64,000 nucleotides of DNA from positions 1 to 64,000 of the forward strand of contig NZ_JNXT01000028.1 of assembly GCF_000716675.1 (NCBI RefSeq). Reading direction: 5' to 3'. This stretch comes from Streptomyces alboflavus. Lineage in GTDB: Bacteria > Actinomycetota > Actinomycetes > Streptomycetales > Streptomycetaceae. A program made the translations under genes and the position numbers. Below the pieces are notes generated by a model. It did no database searches, was not told the origin of the DNA, and saw only the letters and a program-made list of their open reading frames with translations. This document shows, one piece after another, positions 17,276-25,229 of the stretch. Positions within the stretch are counted from its first letter, which is position 1; every line of letters starts with the position of its first letter.

Positions 17276-18556
17276 TCAGCGGCCGCGGGCAGCGGCCGGG
17301 GGCGTGGGGCAGCCGGGCGGGAGCGGGGTCTGGGGGCCGCCGAAGGGGTCGCCCGTGCCCGGCGTGGGGCAGTCCACGGACGTGCCGTCCTGGTCGGGGG
17401 TGGCGGGGCCGGGAACGCGGTCGGACGGGCCTGAGGGATCCGTGGGATCCGAGGGGTCTGCGGGGTCGCCCGGGTCCGTGCCGTCCGACGGGTCGGTGGT
17501 GTCGGAGCGGTCGGAGGGGTCCGCCGGATCCGTGCCGTCCGTGCTGTCTGTGCTGTCCGTGCTGTCCGTGCTGTCCGTGCTGTCCGTGCTGTCCGTGCTG
17601 TCGGAAGGGTCCTGGAACTCGTCGGGGTCGCGGGTGTCGTCCGGGTCGCCGGAGTCGGAGGGATCCGTGGAGTCGGTGGCGTCCGTCGGATCGCTGGAAT
17701 CGCCGGGATCGGTGGAATCGCTCGGATCCGTGGGATCGGTGGGGTCCGTGGGCCACGGCTTCGGGGGCGGCACGGGCTTGTCGTCCCTGCAGTGCTCGTC
17801 GCCGGTCCGCCGCTCGATCCAGGTGTTGTTGACGATGTTCACGATGACGATGACAGTGACCGGCCGGGGCGCGGGCGTGACCACGACCACCTTGGTGGGC
17901 CGGTAGCCCTGCCACTGCTGCCCGCTGTGGGTCGGCGTCTGCCGGAAGGCGACCGGGGGCCGCAGCGGGTTGCCGCAGGCGCAGCGCACCCGGGGCAGGC
18001 CGCGGTCGTCGACGAGGACGGCGGTACCGGCCTGGAGGACGGACTGGAAGGCGGTGGCGCGCCCGTCGCGGTAGCCGTGGTTGGTGACGCGGGTGTCCGC
18101 GCGCAGGACGACCGGGGTCAGGCCCCTCAGATAGGCGGGGACGCGGTCCTGCGTGATGCCGACGACCCCGGCGAAGGCCCGGGCCCGCGCGGGCTCGGCG
18201 GTCAGGTACTGGACCTGGCGGCCGACGTCGCAGCTGCCGGTGCGCTGGGTGCCGCCGTACAGGCCGGGGGTGCCGCCCGCGAGGGAGCGCACGCCCTGGT
18301 CGGCGGGCGAGGAGGAGCCGCTGGGGGACGGTTGCGGCGAACGGGTGACGGGAGGCGGGGTCTCGGCGGCCCGCGCGGTGGAGTCCGTGAAGGGGTCGGG
18401 GCCCTGGGCGGCCACGGGTTCGAGGAACAGCTCACGACCGCTGTCGGCCTGCTTCTTCTTCTCCTGGCCGCCGCTGTCCGAACCGGAGCATCCCGCGACG
18501 GCCAGCGCCGCGGATATCCCGAGGGCCGTGGCCCACGTTCTGGTGGCTGCGCGCAC
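17276..18556 (-). CDS. Lipoprotein with Thr-Asp-Ser repeat region (DUF6777-like)
   Basis: A 426-residue protein, GTG start at 18556 after GGGAGA. Its signal peptide ends in the lipobox LAVAGC (Cys 23), so it should be membrane-anchored outside the cell. Residues 90-240 form a globular part with a Cys-Ala-Cys pair (VRCACGNPLRPPV), a conserved SCDVGRQVQYL stretch and a hydrophobic strand (TVIVIVNIVNNTW); this resembles DUF6777, of unknown role. From about 265 to 375 the chain is an acidic low-complexity array of T-D-P, S-D and S-T-D units, followed by a Pro/Gly tail with Cys. The repeat is encoded by 9-bp tandem repeats at 17541-17603 and may differ in length between strains. It could act as a stalk or bind calcium, but neither is shown. 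Confidence 0.75.
   Translation of the reverse strand: MRAATRTWATALGISAALAVAGCSGSDSGGQEKKKQADSGRELFLEPVAAQGPDPFTDSTARAAETPPPVTRSPQPSPSGSSSPADQGVRSLAGGTPGLYGGTQRTGSCDVGRQVQYLTAEPARARAFAGVVGITQDRVPAYLRGLTPVVLRADTRVTNHGYRDGRATAFQSVLQAGTAVLVDDRGLPRVRCACGNPLRPPVAFRQTPTHSGQQWQGYRPTKVVVVTPAPRPVTVIVIVNIVNNTWIERRTGDEHCRDDKPVPPPKPWPTDPTDPTDPSDSTDPGDSSDPTDATDSTDPSDSGDPDDTRDPDEFQDPSDSTDSTDSTDSTDSTDSTDSTDGTDPADPSDRSDTTDPSDGTDPGDPADPSDPTDPSGPSDRVPGPATPDQDGTSVDCPTPGTGDPFGGPQTPLPPGCPTPPAAARGR
17541..17603. repeat. 9-bp tandem repeat (7 units) inside the lipoprotein gene
   Basis: On the plus strand GTGCTGTCC is repeated seven times in register from 17541; the first unit has one T and the last ends in G. On the coding strand each unit encodes Ser-Thr-Asp in phase, so length changes keep the frame. 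Confidence 0.92.
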
Positions 18557-18647
18557 GGGGGGTCTCCCGCCTGTTGCCGGGGCATTTCGTCCCTCATTGT
18601 CTGGCGGGCGCGGCGGGGCCCCGCAAACGGAGACAGGGCGGGACAGG

Positions 18648-19646
18648 CTAGGGCGAGCTGTTGTCCGGCCACCGCCAGCTCATGCCGTAGATGCCCTGTC
18701 GGCACTGCGCGGCGTACATGTGGGCGGTGCCGGTGGTGTCCACGGCCAGGGGGCGCACCTTGCGCTGCGGTGCGGAGGAGTTCTCCCGGTAGTACGAGTG
18801 GCAGAGCGCCGGGTGGCGGTCGTGGGGGAAGTACACGTGCAGGAGGTAGGAGTCCTGGTTGCCGCGTATGCCGCGTTCGTGGAACCCGGTCGGGCGGTCG
18901 TAGGGGGTGGTCCGGATCTCGTAGTCGACGGCCATGGTCTCGCCGAGCGTCAGCGGACGGCCGAAGCCGATCTGGAGCATGACCCCGCCCGAGGCCGCGT
19001 CCTGCCGCAGCGACTTGAGCAGCCCGCAGTGCACGGTCGCCTCGGGCAGACCGCCGTCGGGATCGTCCAGAAAGTGCAGATTCATCATCTGTTCCGGTCC
19101 GTCGGAGACGGCGCGGACCAGGTGATTCACGATCAGACGGCGTACGCAGCCGCGCCGGTCCAGGTGCAGGACCTCGCGGGTGTGGAGCACCACGATGTCC
19201 CGGTTGAAGTCCGCGAAGGACTCCCCGAGCGCCTGCTCCTGCCAGGACTCCTGGCCGTAGAGGCGGCGGGTCGCGTGCTCGTCGGTGCGGGCGACCCGCC
19301 GCCCGCGCGGGCGTTGGGGCGGAAGGAGTGCGGAGAGCCCGCCGGGCGGCAGGTCGAGGATGTCCTCCAGGGCGACCACCGCGCGCAGTGAGTCGGAGCG
19401 TTCGGGCCGGGTACGGTCGCGCTGCCAGTAGCTGAGGGTCGCGGGGGTCAGGCGGATGCCGCGGGCGGTCAGCCGCTCGCAGATGCGGTCCAGGGGGAGC
19501 CCGCGCCGGCGTACCGCCTCGCGCAGGGCTGCGGCGAACGGAGCGGGGCTTTCCACCGAAAGAGCCGATTCAGTTTTGGTTTCCAGGCCGTTCGACTTGT
19601 TCGAGTTGTTCGACTTGCTCGGCGTCAGCCCGGATGTATCCGTCAC
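18648..19646 (-). CDS. XRE-type helix-turn-helix regulator with large C-terminal domain
   Basis: A 332-residue protein. The GTG start at 19646 follows GGGAGG at good spacing; a longer upstream frame has no such site. Residues 8-25 are a polar low-complexity stretch (SNNSNKSN) with unusually low GC. The HTH lies at about 35-95: FAAALREAVRRRGLPLDRICERL, then LTPATLSYWQRDRTRPERSDSLRAVVALEDIL. The remaining 220 residues have no motif I can name; strands with IVVLHTREVLHLDRRG and LQIGFGRPLTLGETMAVDYEI suggest a beta-rich sensor domain. It ends close to the lipoprotein gene on the same strand and is divergent from the secreted protease, which is one possible target. Confidence 0.78.
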   Translation of the reverse strand: MTDTSGLTPSKSNNSNKSNGLETKTESALSVESPAPFAAALREAVRRRGLPLDRICERLTARGIRLTPATLSYWQRDRTRPERSDSLRAVVALEDILDLPPGGLSALLPPQRPRGRRVARTDEHATRRLYGQESWQEQALGESFADFNRDIVVLHTREVLHLDRRGCVRRLIVNHLVRAVSDGPEQMMNLHFLDDPDGGLPEATVHCGLLKSLRQDAASGGVMLQIGFGRPLTLGETMAVDYEIRTTPYDRPTGFHERGIRGNQDSYLLHVYFPHDRHPALCHSYYRENSSAPQRKVRPLAVDTTGTAHMYAAQCRQGIYGMSWRWPDNSSP

Positions 19647-20032
19647 GAATTCCGCCTCCCGGCATGACAGATGACGACCCACGGCCCCGCTACCAAACCC
19701 CGCCGGGACCAGGTACGTCAATATCCGAAGCGTCGATTCCGCATCACCTTTCGCCCCCGCCAACCTCGGGACGAGCACTGATCGTTGCGGCGGCGTCGCT
19801 CTCCGACACCATCGCTTTCCCCGAGTTCGCGCATTAAGTGTTTACGTCTTTCGCCTTAAGACCCCGTACCCCGCCATGCCTTGTGTGACCGCCCGGACCG
19901 ACGCGATGGTTTCGCCCACGGCCCGGTCCGGGAAATCCCGCGTACCGCGCCGATGGCGGTTCGGTGCGCCGAATGACCCCACCCCGGTGCACCGAACTCC
20001 CATGATCCCCCACTCAGTTGAAAGGCATTCAG
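19647..20032. promoter_or_regulatory. Divergent promoter region between XRE regulator and protease genes
   Basis: No gene is supported in these 386 bases. The stretch 19830-19865 is AT-rich (GCGCATTAAGTGTTTACG) and would suit the protease promoter. The right end carries GAAAGG at 20020-20025 ahead of ATG 20033. The left end carries the GGGAGG of the regulator gene. Confidence 0.45.
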
Positions 20033-21229
20033 ATGGCGCATGCTCGGCATTACCTCCTCGCCGTCGCGGCGGCGGGAGCCCTGGTGGCCACGACCGGCGC
20101 CACCGGCGCGCAAGCCGACGCTCCCCCCGCACCGCGCTACGAGCCGCGGATGATCGAGGCCCTCGCGGACACCCTCGGCGTGAGCGAGTCCGCCGCCGTG
20201 AGACACCTCGACGAACAGGCCGACCAGCAGCGGAGACTGGACGGGCTGCGCAAGGACGGCGTCCGGACGGACGGCGCGTTCTTCGACGCCAAGGGCACCC
20301 TGACGGTGAACGTCACGGCCGCCCGCGAGGCGAAGAAGGTGAAGGCCACCGGCCTGACCGCCCGCATACCCGGCCGCGGCGAGGCCGAACTGGCCCGCAT
20401 CACCGCCGCCCTCGACACCGCGGCCGCCAAGCGCGTCCCGAGCGGCGTCGCCTCCTGGGAGGCCGACCTGGCCTCCGACACGGTCAAGGTGACCGTGACC
20501 GACTCCTCCACCCCCGCCGCGCGCGCCTTCCTGAAGAAGGCCCGCGGGTACGGTGACGCCGTCCGCGTGGTCAAGAGCGACCGCGAGCTCCAGGCGAAGG
20601 CGGCCGTCGCCCCGGGCAGCCGGATGAACATCAACAACAATCCCGGTTCGTGGTGTTCGGTCGGATTCGGGGCGAAGAACTCCTCGGGTCGGCAGTACCT
20701 CGTCACGGCGGGCCACTGCGTGACCGGCAACCCGGGCCTGTACTTCGACGGCTCCAAGTTTGCCTCCGGCTCGACGACCCGCTTCGCGCTCGGCCGTGAC
20801 AGCGTGGACATGGGCCTGGCGACGGTCGACGCGGGCTCCTCCATCACGACGTCGGTCGGCACCTGGGGCAACGGCGCCTCGGTCGCGGTCCGCGGCAGCC
20901 AGCGTGCGGCGGTCGGCGCGAGCCTCTGCAAGTCCGGCTCGACGACCGGCTGGACCTGCGGCAAGGTCAACGCCTACAACGTCACCGTCACCTACACCGA
21001 CCGCAACGGCGGCCCGGACACCGTGGTCAGGGGCCTCGGCCGGTCCACCGTGTGCGTCGAGGGCGGCGACAGCGGCGGCGCCTACATCGCGGGCAACCAG
21101 GCCCAGGGCATGACGTCGGGCGGCCCGACGAACCAGTCCTGCGGCGGGGTGAACGACCAGGGCTCGTCCTACTTCCAGCCGCTGGACGACACGCTGCGCT
21201 ATTACGGCCTGACGCTCAACACCAACTGA
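20033..21229 (+). CDS. Secreted alpha-lytic-type serine protease with propeptide
   Basis: A 398-residue S1 peptidase precursor. ATG 20033 is chosen because GAAAGG lies 7 bases upstream. Residues 1-30 are a signal peptide ending near GAQADA. Residues 31 to about 190 form the pro-region of the alpha-lytic protease type, needed for folding. The mature enzyme has the catalytic triad His228 (TAGHC), Asp259 (DSVDMG) and Ser347 (GGDSGG), with six Cys residues suited to three disulfides (208-229, 299-309, 341-374). It resembles streptogrisins and should act outside the cell in protein degradation. The mature part is a single domain with no extra binding module. The XRE regulator lies divergently next to it. 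Confidence 0.93.
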   Translation: MAHARHYLLAVAAAGALVATTGATGAQADAPPAPRYEPRMIEALADTLGVSESAAVRHLDEQADQQRRLDGLRKDGVRTDGAFFDAKGTLTVNVTAAREAKKVKATGLTARIPGRGEAELARITAALDTAAAKRVPSGVASWEADLASDTVKVTVTDSSTPAARAFLKKARGYGDAVRVVKSDRELQAKAAVAPGSRMNINNNPGSWCSVGFGAKNSSGRQYLVTAGHCVTGNPGLYFDGSKFASGSTTRFALGRDSVDMGLATVDAGSSITTSVGTWGNGASVAVRGSQRAAVGASLCKSGSTTGWTCGKVNAYNVTVTYTDRNGGPDTVVRGLGRSTVCVEGGDSGGAYIAGNQAQGMTSGGPTNQSCGGVNDQGSSYFQPLDDTLRYYGLTLNTN

Positions 21230-21248
21230 GGCCGCGCCCGGCTCCCCC

Positions 21249-22154
21249 TCACTGGTCCCTGCGGTTCACGCTGACCACGGTGACCGCTGCGGCGGCCAGC
21301 GCCCACACCGCGTACACGGTCCAGGCCCCGCCCTCCGACCACGGGTAAGGACCGAAGTTCGCGCCGGGCTCGGTCAGCCGTCGCCACGCCGGGTAGGGCA
21401 GGGAGTGGGCGATGAGGACCGACCAGTAGCGGTCGGGGCTGACGACCATGGGCAGCACCAGGAGCGCCGCCACGGTGGCGACCAGGGTGCTGCCCATGTG
21501 GCGCAGGAGCGTGCCGAGCGCCATGCCCGTCAGCGCGGCGACGGGCGTGAGCAGCGCCGACGCCAGGACGACGCGCAGGGCGCCGGGGTGGCCGAGGGAG
21601 ACCCCGATGTCCCGTCCGGACAGGATCGCCTGCGTGGAGAAGAAGGACACGAAGGCGACCAGGGTGCCGAAGACCGTGGTCACTCCCGCGAGCACGGCGG
21701 CCTTGGCCGCCATCACCGCGCGGCGGTCGGGGACGGCCGCGAACGTCGTCCGGATGAGCCCGGTGCCGTACTCCCCCGCGACCGTCGCGGCGCCGATGGC
21801 TCCGGCCGCGAGGAGGTGGATCACGACGGCGTTGGACGTGAAGGCCTCGGCGAGGGGGATGCCGTCGCGGATGAACGCGTCCGCGTCGCCCGCGTTCTCG
21901 TCCGTCCAGTACCGGTAGGTGTCGTATGCCTGGCCCACGTTGAAGCCGATCACGGCGAGCGCGGTGACCAGGTACGCCCATGGTGTGGACCGCAGCGACC
22001 AGAGCTTCAGCCACTCCGCGGCGAGGAGGTCGCGGAAGCGGGCGGCGGGCTCACCGGTCGTCACGGCCGCGCCGGGGGCACTGCCGACGGCGGTTCCGGA
22101 TGCGGATGCGGTTCCGGATGCGGATGTGGCTCCGGATGCGGTTCCTGAGTTCAT
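21249..22154 (-). CDS. ABC-2 type transporter permease
   Basis: A 301-residue membrane subunit. The ATG at 22154 overlaps the stop of the ATPase gene (ATGA), which fixes the start and indicates translational coupling. Residues 1-35 are a Gly/Ala/Ser/Thr low-complexity tail encoded by near-repeats of GGATGC at about 22085-22146. The body has about six helices, starting after AEWLKLWSLRSTPWAYL, which is the typical entry of this family, with AGEYGTGLIRTTFAAVPDRR as the cytoplasmic coupling region. It forms an exporter with the ATPase upstream. The substrate is unknown; lantibiotic or drug export is common for such pairs when a NarL-type two-component system lies next door. Confidence 0.87.
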   Translation of the reverse strand: MNSGTASGATSASGTASASGTAVGSAPGAAVTTGEPAARFRDLLAAEWLKLWSLRSTPWAYLVTALAVIGFNVGQAYDTYRYWTDENAGDADAFIRDGIPLAEAFTSNAVVIHLLAAGAIGAATVAGEYGTGLIRTTFAAVPDRRAVMAAKAAVLAGVTTVFGTLVAFVSFFSTQAILSGRDIGVSLGHPGALRVVLASALLTPVAALTGMALGTLLRHMGSTLVATVAALLVLPMVVSPDRYWSVLIAHSLPYPAWRRLTEPGANFGPYPWSEGGAWTVYAVWALAAAAVTVVSVNRRDQ

Positions 22155-23062
22155 CGTGCTTCTCCCGCGAGGTAGTCGACGCTGTCGGCGGTGAGTTCCA
22201 TGAAGGCCTCCTCCAGGGACGCCGAGCGTGGGGCCAGTTCGTGCAGCGGCAGGGCGTGGCGGCAGGCCAGGTCGCCGACGCGCGCCGCGTCCAGGCCGGT
22301 GACGGTGAGCAGCGGCCCGTCCCGGTGGACCACGGCTCCCTCGGTGGTCAGGACGTCCGCGAGGTCGGCGGCGCGCGGTGTGCGCACGGTGACGTTCGCC
22401 CCGGTGCCCCGGGCCGCGAAGCGCGTGAGGCTCTCGGCCGCGATCAGCTCGCCGCGCCCGATGACGATCAGCTCGTCGGCCGTGTTCTCCATCTCCGACA
22501 TCAGATGGCTGGACACGAAGACGGTGCGGCCCTCGGCGGCCAGGCGCCGGAACAGGCCGCGCACCCACAGCACGCCTTCCGGGTCGAGCCCGTTGAGCGG
22601 CTCGTCGAAGAGCAGCACCGGCGGGTCGCCGAGCAGGGCGGCGGCGATGCCGAGGCGCTGCCGCATGCCGAGCGAGAACCCCCCGATGCGACGCCGTCCC
22701 GCCGCCCCGGCGAGCCCGACCTCCGCGAGGACCTCGTCAACGCGGCGGCGCGGGATGCGGTTGCTGCGGGCGAGCACGGCGAGGTGGGCGGCGGCGCTGC
22801 GGCCGCCGTGCACGTCGCCCGCGTCGAGCAGCGCGCCCACGTGGCGCAGGCCGCGCGGCCGGTCGCGGAAGGAGCGGCCGCCGACGGTGACGGAGCCGGC
22901 CGTCGGCTCGTTCAGGCCGAGGATCATGCGCAGGGTGGTGGACTTGCCGGCGCCGTTCGGCCCGAGGAAGCCCGTGACGGATCCCGGCCGCACCGTGAAG
23001 GTGAGGTCCTTGACGGCCGTCGTCGCGCCGTAGCGCTTGGTCAGGTCCTTGACTTCGATCAT
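22151..23062 (-). CDS. ABC transporter ATP-binding protein
   Basis: A 303-residue ATPase of the drug/bacitracin exporter type. Walker A GPNGAGKST sits near residue 35, the signature is FSLGMRQRLG, Walker B is VLLFDEPLNGLDPEG, and the switch His is in VFVSSHLMSEME. The last 90 residues form the C-terminal extension usual in this class. It pairs with the permease that overlaps its stop codon. The gene is divergent from a histidine kinase/response regulator pair 132 bases away, which probably controls it. Confidence 0.92.
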   Translation of the reverse strand: MIEVKDLTKRYGATTAVKDLTFTVRPGSVTGFLGPNGAGKSTTLRMILGLNEPTAGSVTVGGRSFRDRPRGLRHVGALLDAGDVHGGRSAAAHLAVLARSNRIPRRRVDEVLAEVGLAGAAGRRRIGGFSLGMRQRLGIAAALLGDPPVLLFDEPLNGLDPEGVLWVRGLFRRLAAEGRTVFVSSHLMSEMENTADELIVIGRGELIAAESLTRFAARGTGANVTVRTPRAADLADVLTTEGAVVHRDGPLLTVTGLDAARVGDLACRHALPLHELAPRSASLEEAFMELTADSVDYLAGEAR

Positions 23063-23182
23063 GCGTCAACGGTGCCGGGGACGGGGCCCGTCCGGCATCG
23101 GACCGCCGCCGACAATCCGGGCCGCCCGGTGTCGACCCTGGTTGTACACCCGTGGGCCGATTCCCGCCGCTGACCACGGGAT

Positions 23183-23188
23183 TACGAT
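23183..23188 (+). promoter_or_regulatory. -10 element of a leaderless promoter (histidine kinase gene)
   Basis: TACGAT ends exactly 6 bases before ATG 23195. There is no ribosome binding site between them. Confidence 0.55.
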
Positions 23189-23194
23189 GCCGAC

Positions 23195-24457
23195 ATGTCC
23201 GTGACACCACCGCAGCCACCGTTCAAGCGCGTGCCGCCGCATACGTGGACGGCGCTGGCCTGGTTGGTGGGGTCGGCGCTGACGTTCCTCTTCCGGTTCC
23301 GGCTGCCGGGCGAGGCCCAACCCGCGCAGCAGGGCGTCCTGTTCTTCCGCTGGGACGGCCTCGCGATGCTCGCCCTGGCCACCGTGCTGGCCTTCGCGGG
23401 CGGCCACCGCCTGCACCGCAGCCCCCTGGCCGGACTCAGCCTGATCCTGCTCGCCGCGGTGGGCGCGTCCACGACGCTGAGCGTGGCCGAGATCCCGCTC
23501 CTCCAGTTCGTGGCCGCCGACGTGGCGGTGTACCTCATCGCCGCGTCCCGGCCGCGCAGGACCGGCCTCGCCGCCCTGTGGCTGGCGCTCGGCACGCTCG
23601 CCGGATATCTGCTGACGCGGCTGGCGTTCGGCTGGGTCGTCGGGACCTCGGCGGAGCTGACGGTCGCCCTGACGGCCGTGGTCGCCTGGCTCCTCGGCGA
23701 CGCGGCGCACCAGTCGCGGCGCCACGCCGAGCAGCTCCGCGAGCAGGCCGCCGCCCAGGCCGTCACGGCCGAACGGCTCCGCATCGCCCGCGAGTTGCAC
23801 GACATGGTCGCGCACAGCATCGGCATCATCGCCCTCCAGTCCGGCGCGGCACGCCGCGTCATCGCCACCCAGCCCGAGCGGGCCAGGGGCGCCCTCGGCG
23901 AGATCGAGACGGCGAGCCGCGAGACGCTCTCCGGCCTGCGCCGCATGCTCGGCGCGCTGCGCACCCCGGAACCGGGCCGGGCCAAGGAGAGCGCCCCGCT
24001 CGACCCGGGCCTCGGCCTCGCCGACGTGGACCGGCTCGCGCGGACCACCACGGCCGCGGGCGTCCGCGTCGACGTGCGCTGGCTCGGCGAGCTGCGGCCG
24101 GTGCCGCCGGAGATCGACGTGTCGGCGTACCGCATCATCCAGGAGGCGGTCACCAACGTGGTCCGGCACGCGGGCACCGGCTCCTGCCGGGTGACGGTCG
24201 ACAGCCGCGACGACGAGCTGGCGATCGAGGTCCTCGACAGCGGCCCCGGCGGGGAGGCGGCGGCCGACGGCGGGGCGGGGACAGCCGACGGCGGGGCGGG
24301 AACGGCCGGGGACACGGCCGTGGACTCCACCGGCTACGGCCTGCTCGGCATGCGCGAGCGGGTCGGCCTGCTGCACGGCGAGTTCAGCGCGCAGCCGCGC
24401 CCCGAGGGCGGCTTCCGCGTGGCCGCACGGCTGCCCGTGCCCGCGGGCGTGCGATGA
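23195..24457 (+). CDS. NarL-family sensor histidine kinase
   Basis: A 420-residue membrane kinase. About five or six helices occupy residues 18-165 with short loops, so the sensor probably detects a signal inside or at the membrane. The dimerisation and phosphoacceptor region is RIARELHDMVAHSIGIIALQSG (His in ELHD), the HisKA_3 type. The ATPase domain has EAVTNVVRHAG (N box), VLDSGPGG and GYGLLGMRERVGLL (G boxes). Between the boxes lies a repeated Gly-Ala-Asp insertion (ADGGAGTADGGAGTAG) unlike the usual short loop. The response regulator gene overlaps its stop (ATGA). The divergent ABC exporter is the likely regulated target. Confidence 0.92.
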   Translation: MSVTPPQPPFKRVPPHTWTALAWLVGSALTFLFRFRLPGEAQPAQQGVLFFRWDGLAMLALATVLAFAGGHRLHRSPLAGLSLILLAAVGASTTLSVAEIPLLQFVAADVAVYLIAASRPRRTGLAALWLALGTLAGYLLTRLAFGWVVGTSAELTVALTAVVAWLLGDAAHQSRRHAEQLREQAAAQAVTAERLRIARELHDMVAHSIGIIALQSGAARRVIATQPERARGALGEIETASRETLSGLRRMLGALRTPEPGRAKESAPLDPGLGLADVDRLARTTTAAGVRVDVRWLGELRPVPPEIDVSAYRIIQEAVTNVVRHAGTGSCRVTVDSRDDELAIEVLDSGPGGEAAADGGAGTADGGAGTAGDTAVDSTGYGLLGMRERVGLLHGEFSAQPRPEGGFRVAARLPVPAGVR

Positions 24458-25143
24458 CGGCGCCCGCAGCGCGGGCCGACGCCCCTCGGCCCGTGCGTGT
24501 CGTCCTGGCCGACGACCAGCCGCTGGTGCGCACCGCGCTCCAGATGGTCATCACGGAGGCCGACGACCTCGAAGTGGTCGGCGAGGCCGGGAACGGCGCC
24601 GAGGCGGTCCGGCTCACCGAGGAGCTCGGCCCCGACGTCGTGGTGATGGACATCCGCATGCCCGGCATGGACGGCATCGAAGCCACCCGGCTGATCACAC
24701 AGGCCACGGAGGCCACCCGGATCGTCGTCCTGACCACGTTCGACGACGACGACTACGTGTACGGGGCGCTGCGCGCCGGAGCCTCCGGGTTCCTCGTCAA
24801 GGACATGGCGCTCGACGAGATCCTCGCCGCCGTCCGGGTCGTCGCGGCCGGGGACGGCCTGATCGCGCCGAGCGTCACCGGGCGCCTGATCAAGGAGTTC
24901 GCGGACCGTCCCACGGCCGCGCCGCCGCCCCGGGACGTCGCGGGCATCACGGACCGTGAGCGCGAGGTCCTGACCCTCGTCGGCGGCGGCCTGTCCAACC
25001 CGGAGATCGCCGAGCGCCTGCACATCAGCGTCGCCACCGCCAAGACGTATGTGACGCGCCTGCTGTCCAAGCTGGACGCCAGGGACCGGGTGCAGCTCGT
25101 GATCATCGCGTACGAGACGGGTCTGGTCGCGCCGCCCCGCTGA
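24454..25143 (+). CDS. NarL/LuxR-type response regulator
   Basis: A 229-residue protein. The receiver domain at about 15-130 has the acidic pair in VLADDQPLV, the phosphoacceptor Asp in VVVMDIRMPGMDG, the conserved Thr in VLTTFDDDD, and Lys in FLVKDMAL. The DNA-binding LuxR domain at about 160-225 has ITDREREVLTLVGGGLSNPEIAERLHIS and VATAKTYVTRLLSKL. The ATG start overlaps the kinase stop codon, so the two are co-translated. It probably controls the divergent exporter genes; operators are not evident by eye. Confidence 0.93.
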   Translation: MTAPAARADAPRPVRVVLADDQPLVRTALQMVITEADDLEVVGEAGNGAEAVRLTEELGPDVVVMDIRMPGMDGIEATRLITQATEATRIVVLTTFDDDDYVYGALRAGASGFLVKDMALDEILAAVRVVAAGDGLIAPSVTGRLIKEFADRPTAAPPPRDVAGITDREREVLTLVGGGLSNPEIAERLHISVATAKTYVTRLLSKLDARDRVQLVIIAYETGLVAPPR

Positions 25144-25217
25144 ACCGGGCCACAGGGCGAGAGGGGGCGGCATCGGCCCGCGGGATCCGCTGAGCGGCGC
25201 CCGGCCTCACTCCCCGT

Positions 25218-25223
25218 CACAAT
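25218..25223 (+). promoter_or_regulatory. -10 element of a leaderless promoter (lipase maturation factor gene)
   Basis: CACAAT (A at the second and T at the sixth position conserved) ends 6 bases before GTG 25230. Confidence 0.45.
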
Positions 25224-25229
25224 GGAGGG

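Noticed and set aside
14535..17906. A 1123-codon plus-strand frame with VLS repeats
   Set aside because: It is antisense to the PP2C and lipoprotein genes. The VLS repeats are the reverse reading of the 9-bp tandem repeat.
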